From: Acidobacteriota bacterium
Lineage (GTDB): Bacteria > Actinomycetota > Acidimicrobiia > Acidimicrobiales > RAAP-2
NCBI GenBank assembly: GCA_028873575.1
Contig: JAGWHY010000002.1
Location: forward strand, 1 to 64,000
Direction of reading: 5' to 3'
Length of the DNA stretch: 64,000 nt
The notes under the pieces are model-generated. The model saw only the letters and a list, made by a program, of their open reading frames with translations. It did not search any database and had not been told where the DNA came from. A program made the translations under genes and the position numbers. This document shows, in pieces, positions 1 through 9,083 of this stretch (position 1 is the first letter of the stretch; each line of letters starts with the position of its first letter).

Positions 1-2
1 GG

Positions 3-638
3 TGGTCCGAGGGGTTGCGTGCACAAGGCAAGCGCGTGGTCACGGCGGCCTCGCTCGATGAAGGTGCGAACGTCGTCGTGCGACGCGTGGAGGATCAATG
101 GGAGGTGCTCGTCGACCACGCAGTAGTGGCGCGCGTCGAGGCGCCGGTCGGACTGCAGTCCACCAACGTCGCGTGCGCGTTCGCCGCGGCGTGGGTCCTC
201 GGACACGACGTCGACGAACTCGTCGCGCGACTTCGTGAGTTGCGCTCGGTGGACTCTCGCCAAAACGTGGTTCGCGCTCCCTCGGGTGTCGTCGTCATTG
301 ACGACACGTTCAACGCCAATCCCCAAAGTGCGCGCGCGGCTCTGGAACTGCTGGCGTCACTCGACGTCGACGGTCGACGGGTGGTGGTGACGCCCGGTCT
401 CGTCGAACTGGGCCCCCGTCAGCACGAAGAGAATCTGCTGCTGGCCCGACGCGCGAAGGCCCTGGGCGCGGAGTTGGTCGCGGTGGGACGAACCAACGCC
501 CTGGCGTTAGGCGCCGGATTTGGCGAAGGGTTGCGACGTTTTGACCATCGCGACGAGTCCGTCGCCTGGGCGCGCCAGGCACTGCACGAGGGCGACGCCG
601 TGTTGTACCTCAACGACCTGCCCGACCACTACCCTTGA
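3..638 (+). CDS. murF: UDP-N-acetylmuramoyl-tripeptide--D-alanyl-D-alanine ligase (MurF), C-terminal part, 5' end outside window
   Basis: Mur-ligase motif VVIDDTFNANPQSARAALELL, reading frame open to the window edge, followed by ddl. Confidence 0.85.
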   Translation, partial: WSEGLRAQGKRVVTAASLDEGANVVVRRVEDQWEVLVDHAVVARVEAPVGLQSTNVACAFAAAWVLGHDVDELVARLRELRSVDSRQNVVRAPSGVVVIDDTFNANPQSARAALELLASLDVDGRRVVVTPGLVELGPRQHEENLLLARRAKALGAELVAVGRTNALALGAGFGEGLRRFDHRDESVAWARQALHEGDAVLYLNDLPDHYP

Positions 639-668
639 GGTCTTGATGGCCGCGGCGAAGGTGAAGCA

Positions 669-1775
669 ATGAGTGTCGGTGTGATCTTTGGGGGCCCCTC
701 GCCCGAGCACGACATCTCGATCTTGACGGGTCTCCAGGTGCTCCACGAGTTGGCGCGACGTCATCGCGACGTGACGGGTCTGTACTGGACTAAGACCGGG
801 GAATGGCTCGGCGTCACGTCGGACGTAGAAGCGGACGCCTTCAGTGACGGTCCGCCTAAGAGCGCCGGCGAGTTGTCCCTACGACTGGGCCACGAGGGAG
901 GTTTCTACGCCGTGGGCTCGCGGCTCGGCCGTGACAAGCGCCTCGACGTCGACGTCGTGGTGCTGGCCACGCACGGAGGACCCGGCGAGGACGGCACCCT
1001 CCAGGGAGCGCTCGACCTTGCGGGCATCGCCTACAGCGGCCCCGACGCCGCGAGCGCGGCACTCGGGATGGACAAGTGGGCCTTCGCCTCGGTGGTGGCG
1101 AACCTCGGTCTGCCCACCCTGCCACGCGCGTTGCTCCAGGGCGACGAGTCGGCACTGCCCTTCGAGGGTCCCTACATTTTGAAGCCTCGCTTTGGTGGCT
1201 CGTCGATCGGGATTGACGTCGTGGAGGACCTCGCGACCGCGAAGGCACGGCTCAAGACGAACGCGCACCTGGCGCGCGGCTGCGTCGTCGAACCCTTCCG
1301 CGCCGACCTCACGGACGTGCAGATCGCGGTGCGCACCTACCCGAGTGTGGCGCTCTCGGCCATCGAGCGGCCGCTACGTCGCAGCGCCGAGGCGGAGATC
1401 TTGAACTACCGCGACAAGTACGTCGGCGGCGACGGCATGGTCTCGGCGCCGCGCGAACTGCCGGCCGTCCTCGCGCCCGGTCAGGCGCAGGTGATCGAGG
1501 CGTGCGCGCGAACGTTGGTCACGGGCGCCTCCCTTCGCGGCGTGGCTCGCGTGGACTTTCTCGCGAATGAGCACGAGCTCTACGTGAACGAGGTCAACAC
1601 CATTCCGGGTTCACTCTCGAAGTATCTGTTCGTCGCGCCGCCGTTGGCCTTCGCCGATCTACTGGAAGATCTGCTTCGAGAGGCCCGTGAGCGCCCAACT
1701 CATCGCTACAGCGCCCTCGGCGCCGACGGATTGGTGCTGCGGTCGGCTAGTTCGATCGCCGCCAAACTCGCGTAG
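669..1775 (+). CDS. ddl: D-alanine--D-alanine ligase
   Basis: ATP-grasp protein: GVIFGGPSPEHDISILTG, KPRFGGSSIGI, VNEVNTIPGSLSKYLF. Confidence 0.93.
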   Translation: MSVGVIFGGPSPEHDISILTGLQVLHELARRHRDVTGLYWTKTGEWLGVTSDVEADAFSDGPPKSAGELSLRLGHEGGFYAVGSRLGRDKRLDVDVVVLATHGGPGEDGTLQGALDLAGIAYSGPDAASAALGMDKWAFASVVANLGLPTLPRALLQGDESALPFEGPYILKPRFGGSSIGIDVVEDLATAKARLKTNAHLARGCVVEPFRADLTDVQIAVRTYPSVALSAIERPLRRSAEAEILNYRDKYVGGDGMVSAPRELPAVLAPGQAQVIEACARTLVTGASLRGVARVDFLANEHELYVNEVNTIPGSLSKYLFVAPPLAFADLLEDLLREARERPTHRYSALGADGLVLRSASSIAAKLA

Positions 1776-3323
1776 ACGCGGCACGCGCACCAGCGCTTCG
1801 CGCAACGCGTCGCTGTAGGGGTCAATGAGGAGTCCTTGCTGCAGGGCCCAAAAGGCGACGTCGAAGTCGCCCCGACGCAGCGCGTCGTGGTGGACCAAGA
1901 GCGCGGCCCATTCGCCGTCGCGCGCGAGTCGCGCCTGGTGCCCCTCGGCGAGAAACCACTCGAAACCCCGCAGGGCGCTGGCGAGTACCTCGCCCTTGAC
2001 GAGCGCGAGAGCCTCGCGCGCGACGCGCGCGCCTCGGACCGGATCAAGCTGTCGCGCGCGAGAGACGGCCTCACTGAAGTGCTCGACGTCGCTCGTGAGT
2101 CCGTGCGTGACGTAAAGCCCCGAGGCGCTCACGGGATGAAGTCGAGGTCCTCGCTCGTCGACGCCGAGTGACCGGCGCACCGCACTGGCCGTGTTGGCGA
2201 GCGTGCGCTGGGAGGCGTCGACGTCGGCGTGCACGAGGACTCGGGTGCGCAGTCGCTCACCGGTCACCGGCTCGTGGCGGTGCAGCGCCAGGTACGACGT
2301 CATCTCCACGCAACGCCGGCGCAGGGTGGCCACGAACGGCTCGGCGAGGCCGACGATGGTCGGTTCGGCGCGCAACAGCTCGACGCAGATGGAGGGTCCG
2401 GACTCGCGCGCGGGCGCGGCGGTGGCACCGGCGACGCCGTCCTCTTCGCGTACGAGGGTGACGCAACTCGCGGCCAGATCGTCGTCCAGTCGCGCGTTCG
2501 GTCCCAGGAATACGACGAGGGTGTGATGAAGGTGACGCGTCGCCAGGGCGCGTAAAAGCTCGGTCTCGTCGCGCACGAGACGAATCGCGCCGTGGTGCAG
2601 CGCGACGAGTTGTTGTGCAAGCTCATCGCGGTCGAGGCCACGAGGAATGAGCAGTTGGCCTCCTTCACGCGCGAAGTAGAGCCGGTCGTCGACGACCAAC
2701 ACGACAGTTGGCTCAATGACGTCACTCGGCGGTACGTGTTGGAGGGAGATCGCACTCGCGAGCGACCCTTCACGTTGGTGGCCCATCACCGTCGCGAGGC
2801 GGGCGAGGTCTTCGGGTCGGGCGTGGCGCAGCAGCGCGATGGACGTGTCCGCGAACGCGTCGTCGGGGTCGTCGTGGCGTAACTGATCGGCTCGGCGCTT
2901 CGCGGCGAGCGCCATCGGCAGTGCGCCGGCGGACGCCAAGGTGAGCGGTCGCGTCGGCGCGCGCGTCGGGGCCGCGGCGGAGGTCGCGTTCGCGCGTGCT
3001 TCGTAGGGCGCGGGGGACTCGTGCGAGGCCACGAAGAAGGACGCCAACGCGACGAGAAGACCCGCGAGCCAGGCACTCGCGCCGCGTCCCACCTCGCGGC
3101 CTTGGCGCAGGCGAATGACATTTCGCCCGACCTGCGCGAGAAAGCCAATCCATAACACGCCGAGTACGACGAGGAGGCCCCGCAAGAGTGAGGCGTCGGG
3201 CGCGTGAGCGCTCGCGCGCCACTTCATCGCGACGACGTACGGCACCAACACCACGTAGAGCGTGAGGACGAGGCCGTGCCACACGGTGGCGCGGCGGCTT
3301 AGGGTTCGGGCGTGAGTTGCCAC
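1659..3323 (-). CDS. Membrane-anchored BTAD/SARP-like transcriptional regulator (two N-terminal TM segments, C-terminal tetratricopeptide-like BTAD region)
   Basis: Part of the 752-aa ORF. Start placed at GTG (VATHARTLSRR) because the upstream part overlaps a better ORF. C-terminus LRTRVLVHADVDASQRTLANTASAVRRSLGVDERG...AREALALVKGEVL resembles the winged helix plus BTAD layout. Confidence 0.65.
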   Translation of the reverse strand: MATHARTLSRRATVWHGLVLTLYVVLVPYVVAMKWRASAHAPDASLLRGLLVVLGVLWIGFLAQVGRNVIRLRQGREVGRGASAWLAGLLVALASFFVASHESPAPYEARANATSAAAPTRAPTRPLTLASAGALPMALAAKRRADQLRHDDPDDAFADTSIALLRHARPEDLARLATVMGHQREGSLASAISLQHVPPSDVIEPTVVLVVDDRLYFAREGGQLLIPRGLDRDELAQQLVALHHGAIRLVRDETELLRALATRHLHHTLVVFLGPNARLDDDLAASCVTLVREEDGVAGATAAPARESGPSICVELLRAEPTIVGLAEPFVATLRRRCVEMTSYLALHRHEPVTGERLRTRVLVHADVDASQRTLANTASAVRRSLGVDERGPRLHPVSASGLYVTHGLTSDVEHFSEAVSRARQLDPVRGARVAREALALVKGEVLASALRGFEWFLAEGHQARLARDGEWAALLVHHDALRRGDFDVAFWALQQGLLIDPYSDALREALVRVPRLREFGGDRTSRPQHQSVGAEGAVAMSWALTGLSKQIFQ

Positions 3324-3865
3324 GAGCTGGCGGTCGGTGAGCTCAGGAGAAGTTGACAGGTCGCCGCGGCGCCGACGGTGAGCGTGCCGCGGACGAGCAC
3401 GCCACGCCCGCCACAGTCGAGGGTCGCGAGAAGTGTGCTGGCGCCAACGAGCGCCCACGTTCCGGGACCGTGCAGGGGCACCGCGACGGGCGACGCGCCA
3501 GCTACGAGCGTTCCTTCGAGCGCGACGCCGCGATCGCTCGGCGCGGGCGCGCTGGCGAAAGTCGTACCGGTCGCGACGGTCGAGGAGGAGCGTGGCCGCG
3601 CGTTCGCGACGGAGGTTGTCTCGCGAGTGGTACTCGTCGCGCGACGGACAATCTTCATTGTCGTCGTCGGTGACGTCGTCGGAGATGTCGTCGTCGGAGG
3701 TGACGTGGACCGCGTCACGGGTGTCGCCACTGTCGAACTTGGACGTGCAGTCGTCGCGGTCGACGAGGGGCGAGCGCTCAGCGTGAGAATGAGGACGATG
3801 AGGAGGACCGGGCTCGACCAGATAATCCACCTGGTACTGCGCAGCGAGTCGAACAGTTTCGGCAT
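3299..3865 (-). CDS. Hypothetical membrane-anchored protein with Ser/Thr-rich linker
   Basis: N-terminal TM (WSSPVLLIVLILTLSA), Thr/Ser-rich stretch, small C-terminal domain with two Cys; overlaps the next CDS by about 25 nt. Confidence 0.6.
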   Translation of the reverse strand: MPKLFDSLRSTRWIIWSSPVLLIVLILTLSARPSSTATTARPSSTVATPVTRSTSPPTTTSPTTSPTTTMKIVRRATSTTRETTSVANARPRSSSTVATGTTFASAPAPSDRGVALEGTLVAGASPVAVPLHGPGTWALVGASTLLATLDCGGRGVLVRGTLTVGAAATCQLLLSSPTASSWQLTPEP

Positions 3866-3916
3866 CGCCGTCGTACGGTACTGGGCCTGGGGCGTCGGAG
3901 AAATGGTGCACCTGCA

Positions 3917-4624
3917 CTAAATAAGGTGACGGAGGGCGAAGCGTTGCAGTTCTTGCTGGAGGGCCACGGGCGCGCTGTGGTCATCGTCGGCGAGTTCCTT
4001 GAGTGACGCGCCTTCAAAGACGCGGGCGTAGGTCAAGCGCGCGAGACGATCGTGGGACGTACCGCGCAGCTGCTCGAGGCGACACTCGAGCGACGTCGAC
4101 GTTGACGCGGCGAGTGCGGCGTCGACGGCGCCGGCACTGGTCAGCGCGTGACGTTGCTGCTTTTCTTTCAGTAAGTACCGGCGCAGTCGTCCGCGAAGTC
4201 CCGACAAAACGTCGGGCGCGGCGTAGGGGCGCGACTGGCCGGCCCAGTCGTGGAGGAGTTCGGCGCAGAGCGTGATCGCGACGGTCAAGGTTTCGCTGGG
4301 ATCGTCGACGATGCCGTCGCCGAAGCGAAGCTGGCGACAGACGCTCACGATTCCCGGCAGGAGTGTTTGCAAGAGCGCACGATGGATCAGCGGATCACCC
4401 GAGTCCTCGAGCAGCGCTTGGACGAGGCGCGCGCGCTCAATGACGCTTCTCGTACCGCGGGCTTCGAGGAGCGCGACGACCTCGACGAGATCGTCGACGT
4501 ACTCGAGTCCGAGCTCTCGGTGGCGTGACGCGAAGGCGCGCGCGGCTCGACGAGCCTCCACCGTGGCGCCGCTGTGGCGCCATTCCCGGCGCAGACTGTT
4601 CAAAAGGTCAGGGGTAGTGGTCAT
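3917..4624 (-). CDS. Conserved hypothetical helical protein (sigma-factor-like appearance, uncertain)
   Basis: Start at MTTTPDLLNSL rather than the longer ORF; same strand and gene order as the two preceding minus-strand genes. Confidence 0.6.
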   Translation of the reverse strand: MTTTPDLLNSLRREWRHSGATVEARRAARAFASRHRELGLEYVDDLVEVVALLEARGTRSVIERARLVQALLEDSGDPLIHRALLQTLLPGIVSVCRQLRFGDGIVDDPSETLTVAITLCAELLHDWAGQSRPYAAPDVLSGLRGRLRRYLLKEKQQRHALTSAGAVDAALAASTSTSLECRLEQLRGTSHDRLARLTYARVFEGASLKELADDDHSAPVALQQELQRFALRHLI

Positions 4625-4760
4625 GGGGGCTAGTTGAGACCCGGTAACGCACCGTGACACTCCTCGCGCGGTGACCAGTCGAGCAACATTTCTCACGCCG
4701 TGCATCGTGTCGTGGGCGACGCACAGTGCCGCGCACATAGCGGCGACGTAGGCTACGGCC

Positions 4761-5102
4761 ATGGACATCGAAGCCTTCTACGAACAGAACGAAGCCCGTC
4801 GCGAGAGTCTCGAATTCGAGTTCGGCAACGAGTGGACTGACGCGTTGGATAACGAGTACGAACTTTCGTGGGTGGAGGCCACCGGTGAGCTCTACTTGAT
4901 GGTGGAGCCCGAGGCGATCATTAACGAAGACGCCTTCGGCGACTTCGCGGTGGGTGAAGAAGCCATCACTGATTTAACCGTGGTGGTCATTGGTAAGGTC
5001 CCGTCTCTGGCCGCGCTAGAGGACCGCCTCGAGGGCTGGGAGCAGGCCATGCTCGACGAGAACTCACTGGCCTGGCTCTACGAGCGCTTTCCTCAAAAGT
5101 AA
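4761..5102 (+). CDS. Conserved hypothetical acidic protein
   Basis: 113-aa ORF beginning MDIEAFYEQNEARRESLEFEFGNEW, strong GC3 bias. Confidence 0.7.
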   Translation: MDIEAFYEQNEARRESLEFEFGNEWTDALDNEYELSWVEATGELYLMVEPEAIINEDAFGDFAVGEEAITDLTVVVIGKVPSLAALEDRLEGWEQAMLDENSLAWLYERFPQK

Positions 5103-5477
5103 TTAGAGGTACGGCGTCGACGAGTTCGCGACCTTACACAGTCTCGTGAGCGACGCCGCGAGATTGACGATGGACACGCGCTGCGCTTCACCAATGGTGG
5201 TCATGAGTGGGTTCCAGCTACCGTCAATCGACGTCGCGCGCGCCGCGTAAGGGGTCGCGCGCACCAACTCGGCGATCGCGCGGTTCTCGAGGTTGAGGCG
5301 CGTGCTCGCGGTAATCGACGGACTCGCACTCTGGTTCTCCAAATTGAGGGCTCGGTGCACGTACACGCAGGCCTGTTTGGCGTCGGCGACGGCCCCGCCG
5401 GTGCCGCACGCCGCGAGCGTCATGCTCGCGGCTACTAGTGCGAAGGTGACGCCGACGATTCGAGTTAGCCGAGCCAC
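5103..5477 (-). CDS. Hypothetical lipoprotein
   Basis: Signal peptide with lipobox TLAAC; stop codon abuts that of the convergent neighbour (TAATTA). Confidence 0.65.
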   Translation of the reverse strand: MARLTRIVGVTFALVAASMTLAACGTGGAVADAKQACVYVHRALNLENQSASPSITASTRLNLENRAIAELVRATPYAARATSIDGSWNPLMTTIGEAQRVSIVNLAASLTRLCKVANSSTPYL

Positions 5478-6022
5478 GAATCGGCGGCCTGGAGGAGGAA
5501 GTCACTCACGTTGCGACCCTTGTCGAAGATGTCGCACAGAGGGTCTTCACCCTTCGCGACTTGGCTCAAGGAGATGGCTCGACGCGCCACGATGGAGATG
5601 CGCCGTTCGCTGCTCTCGGTCGGGGAATCGAAGGAGTCCGTCGCGGTGACCTCGAGAGGCATCTCGACGCCACCAATGGGCGCGAGATCGATCGCGAGGC
5701 GTAAGAGATCTGGGCTGTGGGGCATCGGTGGCAGGCTCCACGTGAGCACGAGGGGAAAGTGAAACTCGTCGGGTGGGTCGATTTCGTCTGGCAGACCTAA
5801 CACCGCGTCTTCGAAGGCGAGGAGCGTTCGCGGGTCGACGTCCAATTCAATGTGAAGATCGACTGGCCCGCCGCAGCCGTCCTCGGGATGCAGGTCAACC
5901 TCCCAGGCTTGACGAAGGGAGTACGTCTCAACGAAGTGCCGCTCGTCGTGCACGTGGAACCCGTGGGTCACGGCGTGGTCTTTGAGGTCGGCTACGAAGC
6001 CGGCGACGTCGATAGCGGCCAT
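5465..6022 (-). CDS. Hypothetical protein
   Basis: Start chosen at MAAIDVAGFVADLKDHA; good codon bias. Confidence 0.6.
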   Translation of the reverse strand: MAAIDVAGFVADLKDHAVTHGFHVHDERHFVETYSLRQAWEVDLHPEDGCGGPVDLHIELDVDPRTLLAFEDAVLGLPDEIDPPDEFHFPLVLTWSLPPMPHSPDLLRLAIDLAPIGGVEMPLEVTATDSFDSPTESSERRISIVARRAISLSQVAKGEDPLCDIFDKGRNVSDFLLQAADSWLG

Positions 6023-6061
6023 TGCAATCAGGATAGCGGTCGCGCCCGATACCGTGGCTAC

Positions 6062-6793
6062 GTGAACCGCGCGTTGATGGACGTCTTGCACACCTGCGCG
6101 TTAGAGATCGATGAGGTCGTCCGCGCTGGTACGCACGGGGGCTTCTCGGGACAACGCGAGACCCAGTATCACTTGGATCTGGCGGCCGACGAGGTCGCGC
6201 TGCGCGTATTGCTCGGCGCGGGGTACCGCGTGGTGTCCGAAGAGTCCGGCGTGACGGGCGAGGGGTCGTTGACCGTGGTGGTCGATCCCATCGACGGGTC
6301 GACCAACTGTGACCACGGCGTGCCGTTTTACGCGACGAGTTTGGGGGTGTTGCGCGACGGCGAATTGATCGCGGGCTTAGTGCGTAATCAGGCGACCGGG
6401 ACCATTTACGAGGCCGAGGCGGGCGCCGGTGCGACGCGCGACGGTACGCCGATTTCAGTGAGCGGACTGACGGACTTTACGAAGGCTGTCGTGGCCTTTT
6501 CGGGACTTCCGTCGCGTCACCTGGGCTGGAGTCAGTATCGGGCCCTCGGGGCGGCGTCACTCGAAATCTGCTTGGTGGCGGACGGTTCACTCGACGCCTA
6601 CAGCGTGGCCCGCCGATCGACGCTGAATCCGTGGGACTACCTCGGTGGCCTCCTGATACTTCGCGAAGCGGGGGGTGTGGCGAGCGATCTCGAGGACCGT
6701 GAACTGGTCACGAGTGCGCCGGAAACGAGACGGCCGGTCTTTGCGGCGACGGACGCGTTGGCGTCATTTCTTCGTGAGGCGGGCACCCTCTAA
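6062..6793 (+). CDS. Inositol monophosphatase family protein
   Basis: GTG start; VVDPIDGSTNCDHGVPFYATSLGV and NPWDYLGGLLILREAGG are IMPase signatures. Confidence 0.9.
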   Translation: MNRALMDVLHTCALEIDEVVRAGTHGGFSGQRETQYHLDLAADEVALRVLLGAGYRVVSEESGVTGEGSLTVVVDPIDGSTNCDHGVPFYATSLGVLRDGELIAGLVRNQATGTIYEAEAGAGATRDGTPISVSGLTDFTKAVVAFSGLPSRHLGWSQYRALGAASLEICLVADGSLDAYSVARRSTLNPWDYLGGLLILREAGGVASDLEDRELVTSAPETRRPVFAATDALASFLREAGTL

Positions 6794-6819
6794 GCGCCGC
6801 ATTAGGCTTGACGAGCTTG

Positions 6820-6893
6820 GGGCGCTTAGCTCAGTTGGTTAGAGCAGCTGATTTACACTCAGCAGGTCGGGGGTTCGAGTCCCTCAGCGCCCA
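6820..6893 (+). tRNA. tRNA-Val (anticodon TAC)
   Basis: Acceptor GGGCGCT/AGCGCCC, anticodon arm GCTGA-TTTACAC-TCAGC, T loop GGGTTCGAGTCCC. Confidence 0.95.
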
Positions 6894-6914
6894 CAAAATT
6901 TGATCGCGCGAACC
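6882..6914 (+). repeat. attL-like direct repeat (3' end of tRNA-Val plus downstream)
   Basis: CCTCAGCGCCCACAAAAT (18 bp exact) then GAT-CGCGAACC; 30/33 identical by eye to 9019-9051. Confidence 0.8.
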
Positions 6915-6925
6915 TTCGAGGATGG

Positions 6926-7378
6926 CTACCTTGCAGGCCTGTCGTACAAAGACAAACCCAATGCCTGGGCGGCGACAGCTTGTCGCTGATCAAGAGTCAG
7001 AATTACTACGTTGTCATCATTTGAGTCAGCAAAGAGTTGCGCCGAGGCGAGATGCAGAGCATCGAGCGTGCGAATGGAGACCTGAAGAACCAACTGTTGG
7101 GCCCTGCTGAACGAATCGGGCGTAATAGGGATGACTCCGATTGGGCCATCATCGGCAGTGTGTTCTCGATACATCGCGAGGCACGTCGCCATTTCGCGTT
7201 CGCCTATGCGACCATCGGACTTCGCTCGCACCAGCAGACTTGCGAACTCAACGTCTGCCAACACACTGATGACCACCGGATCAGGTCCATCAAAGATGAC
7301 ATCGCTAATCCAACGCCCGTCGGCCTCATCTCCTAGGTAGGCACTCCCAACGGCGCTGGTATCCGCAAAGATGATCAT
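6926..7378 (-). CDS. vapC: PIN-domain toxin, VapC family
   Basis: MIIFADTSAVGSAYLGDE, internal RTLDALHLASA, 4-nt ATGA overlap with the antitoxin. Confidence 0.88.
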   Translation of the reverse strand: MIIFADTSAVGSAYLGDEADGRWISDVIFDGPDPVVISVLADVEFASLLVRAKSDGRIGEREMATCLAMYREHTADDGPIGVIPITPDSFSRAQQLVLQVSIRTLDALHLASAQLFADSNDDNVVILTLDQRQAVAAQALGLSLYDRPAR

Positions 7379-7671
7379 CCTTCATCACGATCGTCGCTCA
7401 CGGCATCGCTCGCGAATCCAGCGGACGTGTGGATTTCAGTGCCCGGTCTCTTTCCCCGATGGTGAGACCTACCAGTCAGACTTTTGCGTGACATTAAACG
7501 GCCGTTAGAGATCGCCGCCACCTTCCATTCGTGGCGCGGAGTGCTTGGTCCCGCCACCGCAACGCGCAGCAGCCGATTGAGGTAGGAGTTCACGGACTCA
7601 CCAGTTCGGCTGGCCTGATTCTTTAGTGCGTCAGCCAAGTCATCATCTAACCGGGTGATTATCTGCTTCAT
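7375..7671 (-). CDS. vapB: VapB-type ribbon-helix-helix antitoxin
   Basis: MKQIITRLDDDLADALKNQASRTGESVNSYLNRLLR. Confidence 0.82.
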   Translation of the reverse strand: MKQIITRLDDDLADALKNQASRTGESVNSYLNRLLRVAVAGPSTPRHEWKVAAISNGRLMSRKSLTGRSHHRGKRPGTEIHTSAGFASDAVSDDRDEG

Positions 7672-7678
7672 TCCTTCA

Positions 7679-7715
7679 TGATAGCAGTTGTCTATTTTTG
7701 ATAGCAAGTGTTGTC
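7679..7715 (-). promoter_or_regulatory. Candidate vapBC operator: tandem direct repeats
   Basis: Minus strand GACAACACTTGCTATCA-AAAATA-GACAACTGCTATCA; TGCTATCA copies start 20 bp apart just before vapB. Confidence 0.5.
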
Positions 7716-7716
7716 G

Positions 7717-7747
7717 ACTGGTTCTTATGGTGTCCTTCAAGGTCCAC
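7717..7747 (+). repeat. 31-bp inter-cassette motif, copy A
   Basis: ACTGGTTCTTATGGTGTCCTTCAAGGTCCAC; 26/31 identical to copy C. Confidence 0.75.
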
Positions 7748-7756
7748 AATGTGTGA

Positions 7757-8989
7757 TGTTTCGCGTCATCGTGGAACGTTGAACCCCTGAAGTCTAGTTT
7801 TCTTTGGGTTTGGCCATCGTCTGATAGTTCTTCTCGGGATTGATGGTGATCTCCCCTAGGAACTCACCGCTCTGGTCGAGAACTCGAATGTGGTCGTCGA
7901 CGATGTAGAGACGGACGTGTCGCGCGCGGTGGTGATAGCCAATGCGCACGTGCAGCAGGCGACCTTTGTAGCGAAGGGTGACCTTGCCGTCGTTGTCGAC
8001 GACGTCCCTGCGGATGCGCTGATGCGGCTGGTTAATAAGTGTGTGGGCGACGGCCTTGTCGCGCGACTCGTAGGCCGCGCGCGGCGTGAGGCCATCGCGT
8101 GAACGATGCGGTCGCTCGTCGTTGTAGTAGCGAACGACGCGCTCGAGAACGCACTGGAGCTCTTCGAGCGACGCCGCGGGATTCTTCGCGAGGAACCGTT
8201 TGAGCGTCTGGTGCCAGCGCTCGACTTTGCCACACGTCTGGGGGTGGTAGGGCGTTGAGTGCTTGTAGAGGACACCGGCGCTGACGAGGTCACTCTCGAA
8301 ACCACTGCGACCTTTGCGTTGGGCGGCGTTGAAAATCGCGCCGTTATCGGTCAGCACCGACGCGGGCGTTCCCCAACGTTCGCAGGCCTCTTTGAACGTG
8401 GCGCGCACGTCGGCGCCGTTGATGGTGGGGCGCACGTGAATTGCCAGCACCAGGCGGGAGGAATCGTCGATGAAGTTGATGATCTCGACCTCGGTGCCGT
8501 CGCGCAGCTGCCAGTGCGTCATGTCGGCCTGCCAGCACTCGTTGGGCAGGTCCGCTTCGAAGCGCACGTAGGAGGCCCGGGGCCGCTTGCGCGGCTCGGG
8601 ATTAATAAAGCCGCGTCGACGAAGGGCTCGGTAGATGGCGCTCGCGGAGGGAGGGTGCGCGTCGGTCTTGGCGAGGTGCCACCGGATCGTCTGGGCACCC
8701 GCGTCGCTGCCGAGATCGGTCAGATGCTTGCGCAGCCGCACGACCTTTTCTTCGACGTCGCTACTCATTTGGCGCGGGTTGGTTTTGGGCGCCCTGGAGA
8801 GAGGCTCGAGGGCGAGTTCGCCTCCCTCACGGTAGCGACGGACTAGTTCGTAGACCCAGGACTTCGAAACTCCAAAGGAGCGGGCCACTTCTCTGATCGA
8901 ACGACCTTCGAGCACGACCGCGTCGACCACCATTTGGCGTAAAACCATAGGAAACACCCTTAAGGAAGTGTCCACTATGACGCGACACA
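7757..8989 (-). mobile_element. IS481-family-like insertion sequence
   Basis: Terminal inverted repeats TGTTTCGCGTCATCGTGGAAC (7757) and TGTGTCGCGTCATAGTGGACAC (reverse complement, ending 8989) flank a DDE transposase. Confidence 0.82.
7794..8975 (-). CDS. IS481-family transposase (HTH plus rve/DDE integrase core)
   Basis: SIREVARSFGVSKSWVYELVRRYREGG; WQADMTHW; ASVLTDNGAIFN; HPQTCGKVERWHQTLKRFL. Confidence 0.92.
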   Translation of the reverse strand: MDTSLRVFPMVLRQMVVDAVVLEGRSIREVARSFGVSKSWVYELVRRYREGGELALEPLSRAPKTNPRQMSSDVEEKVVRLRKHLTDLGSDAGAQTIRWHLAKTDAHPPSASAIYRALRRRGFINPEPRKRPRASYVRFEADLPNECWQADMTHWQLRDGTEVEIINFIDDSSRLVLAIHVRPTINGADVRATFKEACERWGTPASVLTDNGAIFNAAQRKGRSGFESDLVSAGVLYKHSTPYHPQTCGKVERWHQTLKRFLAKNPAASLEELQCVLERVVRYYNDERPHRSRDGLTPRAAYESRDKAVAHTLINQPHQRIRRDVVDNDGKVTLRYKGRLLHVRIGYHHRARHVRLYIVDDHIRVLDQSGEFLGEITINPEKNYQTMAKPKEN

Positions 8990-9018
8990 GGGCGTCCTTT
9001 TTGAGAAGAACTCAGACA

Positions 9019-9051
9019 CCTCAGCGCCCACAAAATCAGATTGCGCGAACC
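9019..9051 (+). repeat. attR-like direct repeat (partial tRNA-Val 3' end)
   Basis: CCTCAGCGCCCACAAAATCAGATTGCGCGAACC, counterpart of 6882-6914. Confidence 0.8.
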
Positions 9052-9083
9052 GCTCGGCGACGGCTGAGATCGATCTCGGTGAT

